From Ilex aquifolium (Eukaryota > Streptophyta > Magnoliopsida > Aquifoliales > Aquifoliaceae), in contig OX637392.1 in the NCBI GenBank assembly GCA_951799425.1, positions 35,499,593-35,563,592 of the forward strand: 64,000 bases of DNA, read 5' to 3'. This document shows, one piece after another, positions 35,249-44,049 of the stretch (its first letter is position 1; each line of letters opens with the position of its first letter). The notes under the pieces were generated by a model that did no database searches, was not told the origin of the DNA, and saw nothing but the letters and a program-made list of their open reading frames with translations. The translations under genes and the position numbers were made by a program.

Positions 35249-36292
35249 TCACTGCGGTGCAGGCCTCGGTGGTGGTGGTTGGGCTGCTGGTACCTGTCTG
35301 GCGGTCTGCATAGGCCCCTGAGGTGGAAAAACTGGGCAATGCATCCGAAAATGTCCAACACCTCCGCATGCAAAGCAGGATCGTGGGGTAGTACCGGCTC
35401 TAGTCTGAAGATCTCCCTCTCCTCGGGCTGTCAAAAGTCGCTGTCCACCTATCTGGTCTGGGCGACGGTATGGTGTCGGCCTCTGTGCCCCACTAGTGCT
35501 AGTACCCATCCGAATCGGACCTCCTCTCGAGAAGCCCTGTCGTCGTTGGCCATCCTCTATGTCCCTCTCTACTAGTGCAGCTCGGTCCACCAGGTCCCCA
35601 AAATCACGGATTCTGAGAGCTACCAACTTCTCCCTAATGACCGGCCTCAGACCCTGCTCGAAGCGCTTGGCCCTGTTGGCTTCAGTAGATATAAATCCCG
35701 TAGCATAACGGGAGAGCTCGTCGAACCTCCTCTCATACTCAGCCACGGTTATACTACCCTGTCTTAGTGCAAGAAAATCAGCCTTCATTCGGTCTCTGAC
35801 CGATTCAGGGAAGTATTTATCTTGGAAAAGTTGATCGAATTCTTCCCAAGTGAGTATGTCAGTGTCCCTTCTCCTCTTTATAGCATCCCACCAATAGTCG
35901 GCCTCCCCCTCAAACAAGTAGGTCGCCAAACCAACTCTCAACTCCTCGGCAACTCCCATGCCGTCACAGATCTTCTTCACTCGGCGGATCCATCTATCCG
36001 CCTCCAAAGGATTGGAGCTCCCTTGGAAGTTGGGTGGTCGTTGTCTTAAGAATTCCCGAAGAGCTATCATCCTTCGGTCTCTGTTCTCATAGCCCGGTAC
36101 TTGAGCGAAAGGGTGAGCTCCACCATTGTGGTTGTTGTTACCATTTTGGATTTGTACCAAAGTGGTGAGCTCCCTCAAGCATTGATAAATGCCTTGCATG
36201 GCATCCGGAGGTGGTGGTGGTGGTGGATTTGCTTGACCTCCACGGCCACGACCACGTCCTCGTCCCCGTGTACCGTCCATCCTGCACATCAA
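35249..36292 (-). CDS. E4 gag
   Basis: A 347-residue frame. The first ATG is at 36292, but the second in-frame ATG at 36280 (MDGTRGRGRGRG) fits the family better. An RG-rich basic N-terminus and a proline run are followed by the capsid domain (about residues 75-250: FLRQRPPNFQGSSNPLEADRW, YWWDAIKRRRD, EEFDQLFQDKYFP). The zinc knuckle is C306, C309, H314, C319 (CFACGGVGHFRMHC). Gag forms the particle that holds the RNA. It ends in a TGA at 35249-35251. The frame continues directly into protease, so the stop is a mutation, probably of CGA. E6 gag at 62943 is its close relative. Confidence 0.92.
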   Translation of the reverse strand: MMCRMDGTRGRGRGRGRGGQANPPPPPPPDAMQGIYQCLRELTTLVQIQNGNNNHNGGAHPFAQVPGYENRDRRMIALREFLRQRPPNFQGSSNPLEADRWIRRVKKICDGMGVAEELRVGLATYLFEGEADYWWDAIKRRRDTDILTWEEFDQLFQDKYFPESVRDRMKADFLALRQGSITVAEYERRFDELSRYATGFISTEANRAKRFEQGLRPVIREKLVALRIRDFGDLVDRAALVERDIEDGQRRQGFSRGGPIRMGTSTSGAQRPTPYRRPDQIGGQRLLTARGEGDLQTRAGTTPRSCFACGGVGHFRMHCPVFPPQGPMQTARQVPAAQPPPPRPAPQ

Positions 36293-36465
36293 TCCATGAT
36301 TTAGTTTCCTTGATGTGCACGATATAAACTAAAGTGATATATAGGATGTCTTGATTTAAGCACAAGGCATATACAAACTTTAACTTAACAATGTCCTTCA
36401 CCCTAAACCTACATCTCTAGTGGGGATCCATAACCTACAGCTCCCATGTAAGAACTAAAGCCTAG

Positions 36466-36477
36466 GCTCTGATACCA
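36466..36477 (-). other. E4 primer-binding site, initiator-Met tRNA
   Basis: The minus strand reads TGGTATCAGAGC four bases inside the 5' LTR end. It is the same primer site as in E1 and E6. Confidence 0.93.
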
Positions 36478-37089
36478 ACTTTGTAACACCCCAAAACACA
36501 CCCTGGACGGCATTACATTCTAAAACATTCACATCATGAGAGCACTAGAATAATCCATCAATAAATAAGGCTTCATAAAGTCATCCATAAAATTTACAAC
36601 ATTATCCCAAAAGAATAGACCCATTTTGGCCTTTACATTCCAAAAATCACATAATATAGCGCAGCGGAAATAACAAAAGAAAAATAGACTTTACAAGGTT
36701 CAAAATGAATTTCCTAATCTAGTACCAAAAAGAAAAGAGGTCACTCTATGCGTCCACCTCGGGGTCCACCGTCCCGTCAAGTGGAGTCTCCCAAGTAGCG
36801 GGCTCCTCGACCCTTAAGTCCTCCTCAAACGGGAAATCTGAAAAATGTTAGCGGTAGGGGGTGAGCACGAAGCTCTGTAGAAAAATTCTCTCAAACCCAT
36901 ACAAGGTTTAGAAAATCATTTAAAATGGTCGGTCTCATTTTTAACATAACATAGATACATAATTTGAAATAAAGCAGGGACATTAAAAAAAAAATCTCAA
37001 GTTTATCTAAAACATTACTTAAATGAATAAATGAGTGCCATATGCAAATAATTCCCATTAATTTCCATAAACAATTTCCAACCATTCTT

Positions 37090-37770
37090 TCGGTAGGTGG
37101 CATACTTTAGGGTAACCTCCACCCCCATTCTTTCGGTAGGTGGCATACTTTAGGGTAACCTCCACCTCCCTTTAGATCATCTTTGTTTCCCAAGCATCCT
37201 TACAAGGAACCTCTTGAGAATGGGTGAGCATCCTTAAAAGGAGCCTCTCACAAATCATTACATGGCTTCCCAAGCATCCCTACAAGGAACCTCTTGGGAA
37301 GGGGTGAGCATCCTTACAAGGAACATCTCACAAATCATTACATGGCTTCCCAAGCATCCTTACAAGGTACCTCTTGGGAAGGGGTGAGCATCCTTACAAG
37401 GAACCTCTCACAAATCATTACATGGCTTCCCAAGCATCCTTACAAGGAACCTCTTGGGAAGGGGTGAGCATCCTTACAAGGAACCTCTCACATATGGTAG
37501 GTGGCATACTTTAGGGTAACCTCCACCTCAATTCTTCGGTGGGTGGCATACTTTAGGGTAACCTCCACCTCCCTTTAGATCATCTTTGTTTCCCAAGCAT
37601 CCTTACAAGGAACCTCTTGAGAATGGGTGAGCATCCTTACAAGGAACCTCTGAAAAATCATTACATGGCTTCCCAAGCATCCTTACAAGGAACCTCTTGG
37701 GAAGGGGTGAGCATCCTTACAAGGAACCTCTCACAAATGGTAGGTGGCATACTTTAGGGTAACCTCCACC
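37090..37770. repeat. Tandem repeat of about 80 bp in the E4 5' LTR
   Basis: This is the same unit as at 30241-30800, with one to two additional units and an extra ggtggcatactttaggg block at the start. The difference arose after insertion, because both LTRs are copied from one template. Confidence 0.93.
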
Positions 37771-38258
37771 CCCAAAATATAATAGGTAACAATTTCACAA
37801 CCAACTAAGAAAAATACATGAGATCACCATAACATCATTATTCAACCCAACACAAAGCACTAAGGGTTCGAAAATCCATAATAAGGAAAGCATTTAAGAA
37901 AGAAAGACATCACTCTCCAAAAATGAGGGTTTTAAAACTAGAGAAAAGATTTCATGGGTATTAAACTCTAGCTTTGTTCAAAACATGTAATCTTGGCCAA
38001 AAAGCCTAAGAGAGGATGATTTCATAACATATATATACCCTTGATAGCCAAAGCATACATATGTAAATACCCTAGTGAGAGAAAACCCCTACGTTATGCT
38101 CTTGAAGAAACCTAGGGTTTGAGTCTTGAATCACTTGTGAACCCTTTGTCTTTCCTTGTTTTTCACCTTTGATCTTGTGTTTTTCTCTTCCCCTCTTTCT
38201 CTCTAATGTTTTCTAGGGTTTTAAAGTGTGTAATGAAGGCTAAGGGGATGACAAAAAG

Positions 38259-38266
38259 TATTTATA
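38259..38266 (-). promoter_or_regulatory. E4 LTR TATA box
   Basis: CACTATAAATAC on the minus strand lies about 55 bp downstream of the last ACTACCGGTAGT palindrome (38321). E6 has the same CACTATAAATAC downstream of its palindromes. Confidence 0.75.
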
Positions 38267-38320
38267 GTGGGGGAAAAACCGGCTGTTCGCGAACTAAAAT
38301 TGTCTGATTTTTTTACAGTG

Positions 38321-38440
38321 ACTACCGGTAGTTAAACTATGACTACCGGTAGTTCGACTATTCTGGGCACTCGACTACCTGTTGACTACCGGTAGTCCGA
38401 GTACACTGGGCACTTGACTACCTGTTGACTACCGGTAGTT
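38321..38440. repeat. Palindrome array, ACTACCGGTAGT type, 5' LTR copy
   Basis: Four palindromes in the same order as 31350-31470, with no difference visible to me between the two copies. It lies just upstream of the TATA box on the minus strand. Confidence 0.92.
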
Positions 38441-38701
38441 GATCCCAGATTTGCCTACTTCCTTTATTTTTCATTTCTAATGCATTCCAATCTCTTCCAA
38501 AACCATCCCAAACCTCTCCAACATATATTTCTACCTCAAACCTATTTAGTACAAGTTCTAGGACATAAAATTTCATATTTTCACATACTAAAACTAAATT
38601 TCAAATATTATTTCCTCGAGTTATACTATATCAACATTTTTAAAACAATTATTTACTATATATCTATATACATATATAAAAGAAAAATGCGGGGTGTTAC
38701 A

Positions 38702-39393
38702 TCTTTACCCATGGAGAATGGAGAAATCCTTGGTGCTAGTTGATACTCATTGATGCCCATGAGAGGTAAGATTGTTGTACAAAGGAGATTTGGAGATTCA
38801 AGATGATTGACCGGAATTATGGGTGAATAAGAGTTGGGTGAATAGATTTTTAGAGGTTTAAAATTTTTGGAGGAATAGGAGTTGATTTGGATGGCTTGTT
38901 GTTCATGTATGTAGAGCTGAAGGGTGTTTATGATGCTGAAATTCTGAGTTTGGAGAAGTGTGGGGTGTTTAGAAGGTTGAAATTATGTGTTTGGAAGCTG
39001 TTTGGACAGCTGGGGCGCGCCTGGGCACTGGAACAGCGCTGGTTGGGCATATTCTGGGCGCAGGGGTGCTGGAACAGCGCTGAAACAGTGATGGTTGGGC
39101 AGTTTTTGGGTGCAGGGGCGCTGGAACAGCGCTGGTTGGGCTGTGTTTGTGCGCTGGGGCGCTGGGACAGCGCTGGAACTGCTTCTTTCCAGCTACTTTA
39201 TTTTCTTTAGCTGCTCTTACCTTGTTCAATCCCCGGTACCTACAAGCAATGGATACTCTAATTAAAAATGCACTAATAATTTAAAAAAAATTTAAATTGA
39301 CATAAACAAAAAAATAAAAATCAAAAACTAGATTTTTGGGTTGCCTCCCAAATAGCACTTATTTTATAGTCATCAACCTGACTACTCCCTGTT
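38702..39393 (-). other. E3 3' non-coding region with GCGCTG repeats
   Basis: This stretch lies between the integrase tail and the E4 junction. On the minus strand it starts with the motif TGGGAGGCAACCC (39350-39338), which is common just after pol in Athila/Tat elements, then AT-rich sequence. A minisatellite-like run of gcgctgg(a/g)acagcgctgg words follows (38999-39175). The end next to E4 (38702) is a deletion edge, so the PPT and the first 318 bp of the 3' LTR are gone. Frames here are not coding. Confidence 0.7.
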
Positions 39394-39699
39394 TCATCCC
39401 GGGTCGACAAGGGCAATTGAGGTCTTTTGAGGATCAATGTCGCCACCCCAATAGTGATTCAGTCTCTGCCCGTTCACTTTGAAAGTTCTTTTCGAATTGG
39501 CTACCTTGACTTCAATCGCTCCATGTAGGAACACCTCCTCTTTATATAGCTTGTCGTTCTTAAGAGAATTTGAAATACAGCTTCTTACGAATACCCCATT
39601 CACTGCATCTTCCACCACATCAACCCGATAACATTCTTCCGCTTCCTTTGGAAATTTCATAGCTGAAAATACATTGAATGTAACCTCTTGATCTTGGAC
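39394..39699 (-). pseudogene. E3 protease tail fused in frame to the integrase C-terminus
   Basis: After a TGA at 39700-39702 the protease frame continues as VQDQEVTFNVFSAMKFPKEA (protease/RT linker). About 35 residues later it changes to VFLHGAIEVKVANSKRTFKV and NGQRLNHYW, which is the end of integrase (E7 has [12 protein letters not shown] at the same place). RT, RNase H and the integrase core, roughly 3 kb in full elements, are absent, yet the frame is kept across the junction. This makes E3 a gag-protease element that would depend on another element for RT and integrase. Confidence 0.8.
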
Positions 39700-40311
39700 T
39701 CACATAGTTAGCTCACCTTTTTGTACATCGATAAGTGTTCTCCCCGTTGCTAAGAATGGTCGTCCAAGAATAATAGGTATTTCTCTATCTTCCTCACAAT
39801 CTAAGACTATGAAATCAACTGAAAAAATGAACTTATCCACTTTAACTAAAACGTCCTCAACTATGCCCTTTGGATAAGTGAGTGATCTATCTGCAAGCTG
39901 CAATGTAACATTAATCGGCTTCACTTCCTTCAAACTCAATTGCTGATAAATTGAGAGTGGCATCAAGTTGATACTAGCTCCCAAGTCACACAATGCTTTC
40001 CCAAAAAATTGGCTGCCTATTGTGCATGGAATTGTGAAGCTACCCGGATCTTTGAGCTTTGGTGGTAGCTTCTTTTGAAGAATAGCACTGCACTCCTCCG
40101 TAAGTGCCACTGTCTCAAAATCACCTAATTTTCTCTTCCTTGACAGAATTTTCTTCAAAAATTTCACATAGTTAGGCATGTTCTCCACTACTTCTGTGAA
40201 AGGGATATTTATTTGGAGCTTCTTAAACACTTCCATGAATTTAGAGAACTGTTTATCCCACTTTTGTTTCTGCAAACGTTGTGGAAACGGCACGGGAGGC
40301 ACAATATGACT
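39700..40311 (-). pseudogene. E3 aspartic protease region
   Basis: The frame holds VPPVPFPQRLQKQK, a linker, then the retropepsin site ALCDLGASINLMPLSIYQQL with D-L-G-A-S in place of D-S/T-G. This variant is normal for the Athila group. IPIILGRPFLATGRTLIDV follows, near the end of the protease fold. It ends at a TGA (39700-39702), and a TAG at 40312-40314 separates it from gag. Both stops lie in one continuous frame. The enzyme would process the gag precursor. Confidence 0.85.
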
Positions 40312-41799
40312 CTACTTGCCTTCATTAGAATTTACCACTAGATCACATTCCTTATTTTCATGGTCCACATTCCTGCTATCTTTTATTTCCTTACCCCCAC
40401 TATCATCTCCAATTGATTGTTTTGGAGTTCCACCAACAACCTCAGGTAACTCTTTTCCGCTTAGTAATGTAATAGCATTGCAGTGCTCCTTACCTTCCCT
40501 CTTAGGATTGATCTCTGTATCGCTAGGTAGAGTGCCTTGAGGTCGGTTGTTAATGGCATTAGCAAGCTGACCCATTTGATTTTCTAGGTTTCGGACTGAT
40601 ACTTCCATACTATTCATCCTTGTCTCACTTTGTGCTATATACCTAGAAAGCAGCTCCTCCAAATTTGACTTCTTTTCCTGCTGTGGTGGAGCTTGATTCT
40701 GAAAGCCTGGTGGATATGATTGTGTTGAAGCAGAGGTTTGGGCTTGATTATTATTCCATGAGAAGCCCGGATGATTCCTCCAACCAGGGTTATAATTGTT
40801 GGAATTATTGTTATATTGTTGTCTGTTGTGGTTACCAATGTATTGTACCGACTCTGGACTAATTGCACATTGATTGCTCGGATGGTTCCCGGCACACAAT
40901 TCACAAACAACTGCCACACTCTGAATAGGTTGCACTCCTAAAGCATCAATCTTCTTTGTCAATGTAGCCACCTGTACAGCCAATGCAGTAACCGCATCAA
41001 CTTCATAAATCTCTGCTACCTTTTGCTGATTGATCCTTGTAGAAGGTCACTGATAATTGTTTACAGCCATCGTCTCTAATGACTCGTATGCTTCATCAAA
41101 AATTTTCCCCATTAATGCCCCACCTGCAGCTGCATCGATACTCGTTCGGGTAGCACTAAACAACCCGTTGTAGAACGTTTGAACTTGCAACCAATTAGGA
41201 ATACCATGGTGAGGGCATTTTCGGAGTAAGTCTTTGAATCGCACCCAAGCTTCATAAAGAGTCTCAGAATCAAACTGTGCGAATGAAGTGATGTTGTTCC
41301 TCATTCTTGCAGTTTTAGCTGGTGGAAAGAATTTAGCTAAGAATTTTTGAGCTAACTCTGACCACGTAGTAATAGAACCAGACGGCAATGAATGCAACCA
41401 ACTCTTCGCCTTATCACGAAGTGAGAAAGGGAAAAATCGGAGTCTAATCGCATCTTCAGAAACCCCATTGTATCTGAATGTGTCGCATATCTCCAGAAAA
41501 CACACCAAATGATCGTTTGGGTCACCGTTAGGCAAACCCCCAAATTGCACTGAATTTTGAATCATTTGAATGGTACCTGGCTTGATCTCGAAATTGTTTG
41601 CTTGAATTGCGGGCCTTTGAATGCTCGATTGTATTTCCGTCACAAGCGGCATAGCATAATTCCTTAGCGATTTCTGTTCTTCTTCAGCCATAATTTCTTG
41701 ATTATTTACTTCTTGACACTGCTTTCGCAAGTTTCGGCACCTTCTCTCAATTTCATCTTCGTACGGTAGTAGCTCCTGACCTTTAGATCGTGTTAGCAT
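40312..41799 (-). pseudogene. E3 gag, one in-frame stop
   Basis: The frame starts at the ATG on 41799 (MLTRSKGQELLPYEDEIERR), 107 bases after the PBS. The capsid-type retrotransposon gag domain covers about residues 80-245 (QFGGLPNGDPNDHL, RLRFFPFSLRDKAKSWLHSL, KFLAKFFPPAKTARMRN). A TGA at 41047-41049 interrupts it. The same frame resumes with VATLTKKIDALG and a zinc-knuckle-like CELCAGNHPSNQC (CX2CX3HX4C), an asparagine-rich stretch and a Q/P-rich tail, to a TAG at 40312. The wording is typical of Athila-like gag. Confidence 0.88.
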
Positions 41800-41905
41800 A
41801 CAAAATTCAAGAGTGCTTGCGAAAATAATTAAAGTAGAAAATTAAATAAGTTTAAACTAAGATCAAATTAGTTGAAATTAATATTGAAATAATTACTAGA
41901 ATAAA

Positions 41906-41923
41906 TCCCCGGCAACGGCGCCA
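41906..41923 (-). other. E3 primer-binding site, tRNA-Asp type
   Basis: The minus strand reads TGGCGCCGTTGCCGGGGA, six bases after the LTR end. This is the PBS complementary to the 3' end of tRNA-Asp used by many Athila/Tat elements. Confidence 0.9.
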
Positions 41924-41929
41924 AAAACT

Positions 41930-43272
41930 TGTTGTCTGAATTTGATATTGACAATTTACGTGCAAGTATACACGATCAACAAGTAATAAAGTGATAAGTA
42001 GAGTATCGTTCCCACGGAAAATTATTGCTAATAACTTCCAAGTACTAACTTTATATCAATTCAATTTTATTTAAACAATTGCAATCAACTATGGATTCAG
42101 TAATTTAAAACTAAATCTAAACTTAATAATCAAGGATTGAATTTAATGGATTAAAGAAGTTAAGATTACAACTTCCCCTAATGCTTCATATAAATCTTTC
42201 CACTCTCTTTCCAGTTAATTGATCAAATTGAATTGTTAACTGAGACTTCAAAAGTATTTATTAAACCTCTTCCGATAGTAAGAGAAACATATCTCTCCCA
42301 ATTAAATTGCTATATTCCTATGCAAAATAAGTTGGAATAGATTCATTAAGTTCAAACTCTCATACAAGTTACACACGGTATATAGGAATATTTCTATCTT
42401 ATACACAAACCCAACAATTCAATCCTAAGAAGAATTAACCAGACGCATGTCATCATATTCAGATCTAAACCTAGAATTCATCTTCCAATTTCATCTAAGT
42501 TATCAAATTAATTGTTGACCACACAATCATAAATTAAGCACAAAATATGACAAACAACTCATGTATGATCAATAGAACTAGAATCGAGAGTAGATCAATT
42601 TAACTAGACATTAGGCTCCATTGCAATCTTAATAAGAATTTAGTTCATAATGTAATTGAAAAAATCCTTCTCAAATTAAACAACATCTCAGAAAATTAAG
42701 AAGAAAAAGTAAGAGAAAAGAATGAAAATTTAGTTGCAATCTTCAATTCCTCTCTAGCCTTCAAGTCCAATTTTCTTGTGTCGGTTCCTTCGATTCTTGC
42801 CTTCAATTTTCTATCAATCCTTGTCTTTTTCCTTTTGTTTTTCAGCCCCCAAAGTCAGTCTATATATATCCCCCTCAAACCCTAGCATATATGAGGCATT
42901 AGAGTCCAATTTTGGGTCAAAACAAGTCATAATTCGCGTCCAACTTCCATCACAAGCGCAGCTGCGCTGGGACAGCACTGGATCAGCATTGAATGGGCAG
43001 TAAGTGAGCGCAGGGGCGCTGAAAAGGCGCTGGAACAGCGCTGGTCTCTTTTAAGCCTTCAGCTCCCTTATTGTTTTGCCTTCAAAAACCTAACATTTAG
43101 GCTCCAAATTGACCTTGTTTCCTTCCAAATGATTTTGTTTGCTTCCAAATGATGATTACTATCAAATAACATCAAAAAACACAAAAAAAAAAAAAAAACA
43201 TAAAATAATTGAAAACTTGCAAATTCCTCAAGCCGAAAGTACTCAATTCGTAGGTATAAAACCGACTCATCA
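41930..43272 (-). repeat. E3 5' LTR, 1343 bp
   Basis: On the minus strand it runs from TGATGAGTCGG (43272) to CAGACAACA (41930). It keeps the uninterrupted text where the other LTR has the solo insertion and the E4 junction. The TATA-like tatatatata is at about 42859-42868 and the GCGCTG repeats lie just upstream (42955-43052). A plus-strand relative starts at 46069. Confidence 0.92.
42955..43052. repeat. GCGCTG/CAGCGC repeat cluster in the E3 LTR
   Basis: Words such as gcgcagctgcgctgggacagc and aaaggcgctggaacagcgctgg form overlapping palindromes. The cluster lies about 90-190 bp upstream of the TATA region on the minus strand, like the CCGG arrays in the other LTRs. Confidence 0.75.
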
Positions 43273-43490
43273 GCCTCTCTCATCGTCTGAAGACTGAAGC
43301 TCTCATCGTGTGAAGCCCGAAGTCCTCGTCTGCCTCTCATCGTCTGAAGACGACTGAAGCCCTCGTTTGCCTCTCTCATCGTCTGAAGACTAAAGCCCTC
43401 ATCTGCCTCTCTCATCGTCTAAAGACTTAAGCCCTCATCGTGTGAAGCCCGAAGCCCTCGTCTGCCTCTCATCGTCTGAAGACTGAAGCA
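43273..43490. repeat. Minisatellite, unit gcctctctcatcgtctgaag
   Basis: Five units of about 36-59 bp share ctctcatcgtctgaagac, tgaagccctcgtct and a variable tcgtgtgaagcccgaag insert. Related but more diverged units are on the other side of E3 (23890-23984), so E3 landed inside the array. Confidence 0.88.
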
Positions 43491-44044
43491 AAAGAGGTAT
43501 ATTTCACCTTCGTTTGCTGTGTATATATTTATGTTTATTATCAAAAGAATCTGCAGTGAAGATATTTCATGAATTTGTTTTCCTTTTTGTGGTTTTCTTA
43601 TTATATGCAAGCCTTGTTAGTTGATGGATTGGTCTAGCATTAGCTTCTTCTATATCAGATTTAGAATATAATTGGTGTGTGTTGACTTTGTTAGTTGGGG
43701 GATTTGATAAGAATATTATTTTCTGGCTTTAATGAAATATACAAATACATTCTTCACAAATAGAAATATACATGTAGCCCTAGTGTTGAACTGTGTTTCT
43801 GTTGGGAACTAAATTCAAATTTTTGGATCAAGCTTCATATGAGCTAGAGCTCGGATTCGAGCTTGTTAACAGGAAACGAGCCTAATCAAGCCAAGCTTTA
43901 ACTTTTCATTTTTAAGCCAAGCCGAGCTCGAGCTAAAAATTAAGCTTGATGTTCGAGCTCAAGCCGAGCTTGAACAACTTCCCAAAATGTCGAGCCAAAG
44001 CCTGAGCATGGTGATGCTCGTCGAGCTTGGCTCGATTATCAACC
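43278..44044. mobile_element. GAGCTCGAGC-rich element, right arm
   Basis: After the minisatellite comes AT-rich sequence and then a cluster of gagctcggattcgagcttg, aagccgagctcgagct and cgagcttggctcgattatcaaccc words. The right flank ctact repeats the left flank. It is the continuation of 23586-23984 with E3 removed. Confidence 0.5.
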
Positions 44045-44049
44045 CTACT

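Larger units (their letters stand above)
29647..38701 (-). mobile_element. E4: Ty3/gypsy chromovirus with both LTRs
   Basis: On the minus strand the order is 5' LTR (38701-36482), PBS, gag, protease-RT, RNase H, integrase, PPT and 3' LTR (31730-29647). The two LTRs differ at only a few positions per 200 bp outside the tandem repeats, so insertion is recent. The 3' LTR lacks its last 13 bp and no target duplication is found (cttcc versus tcttt). This indicates a deletion that also removed neighbouring E3 sequence. The gag-pol frame is single but has three in-frame stops. Confidence 0.93.
36482..38701 (-). repeat. E4 5' LTR, 2220 bp
   Basis: On the minus strand it runs from TGTAACACCCCGC (38701) to GGGGTGTTACA (36482), with complete TG...CA ends. 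It contains, in transcription order, the ACTACCGGTAGT array (38440-38321), the TATA box (38266-38259), and the 80 bp tandem repeats (37770-37090). The tandem block is longer than in the 3' LTR. Confidence 0.94.
23985..43272 (-). mobile_element. E3: Athila-like Ty3/gypsy element with pol deletion
   Basis: This is a complete insertion on the minus strand, flanked by gcctc at 23980-23984 and 43273-43277. It has a 5' LTR (43272-41930), a tRNA-Asp-type PBS, gag, protease, a short integrase tail, a non-coding 3' region and a 3' LTR (23985 onward). RT, RNase H and the integrase core are missing. A solo chromovirus LTR sits in its 3' LTR, and chromovirus E4 sits at the junction of that LTR with the 3' non-coding region. 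The nested insertions account for about 13.7 kb of its 19.3 kb span. Confidence 0.87.

Noticed and set aside
36482-38701. Segmental duplication of 29647-31730
   Set aside because: The two copies flank a PBS, gag-pol and PPT in the right order, so they are the LTRs of E4.
38887-39210. 107-codon plus-strand ORF in the E3 3' region
   Set aside because: It is made of GCGCTG repeats, has no known domain, and lies antisense in a non-coding part of E3.
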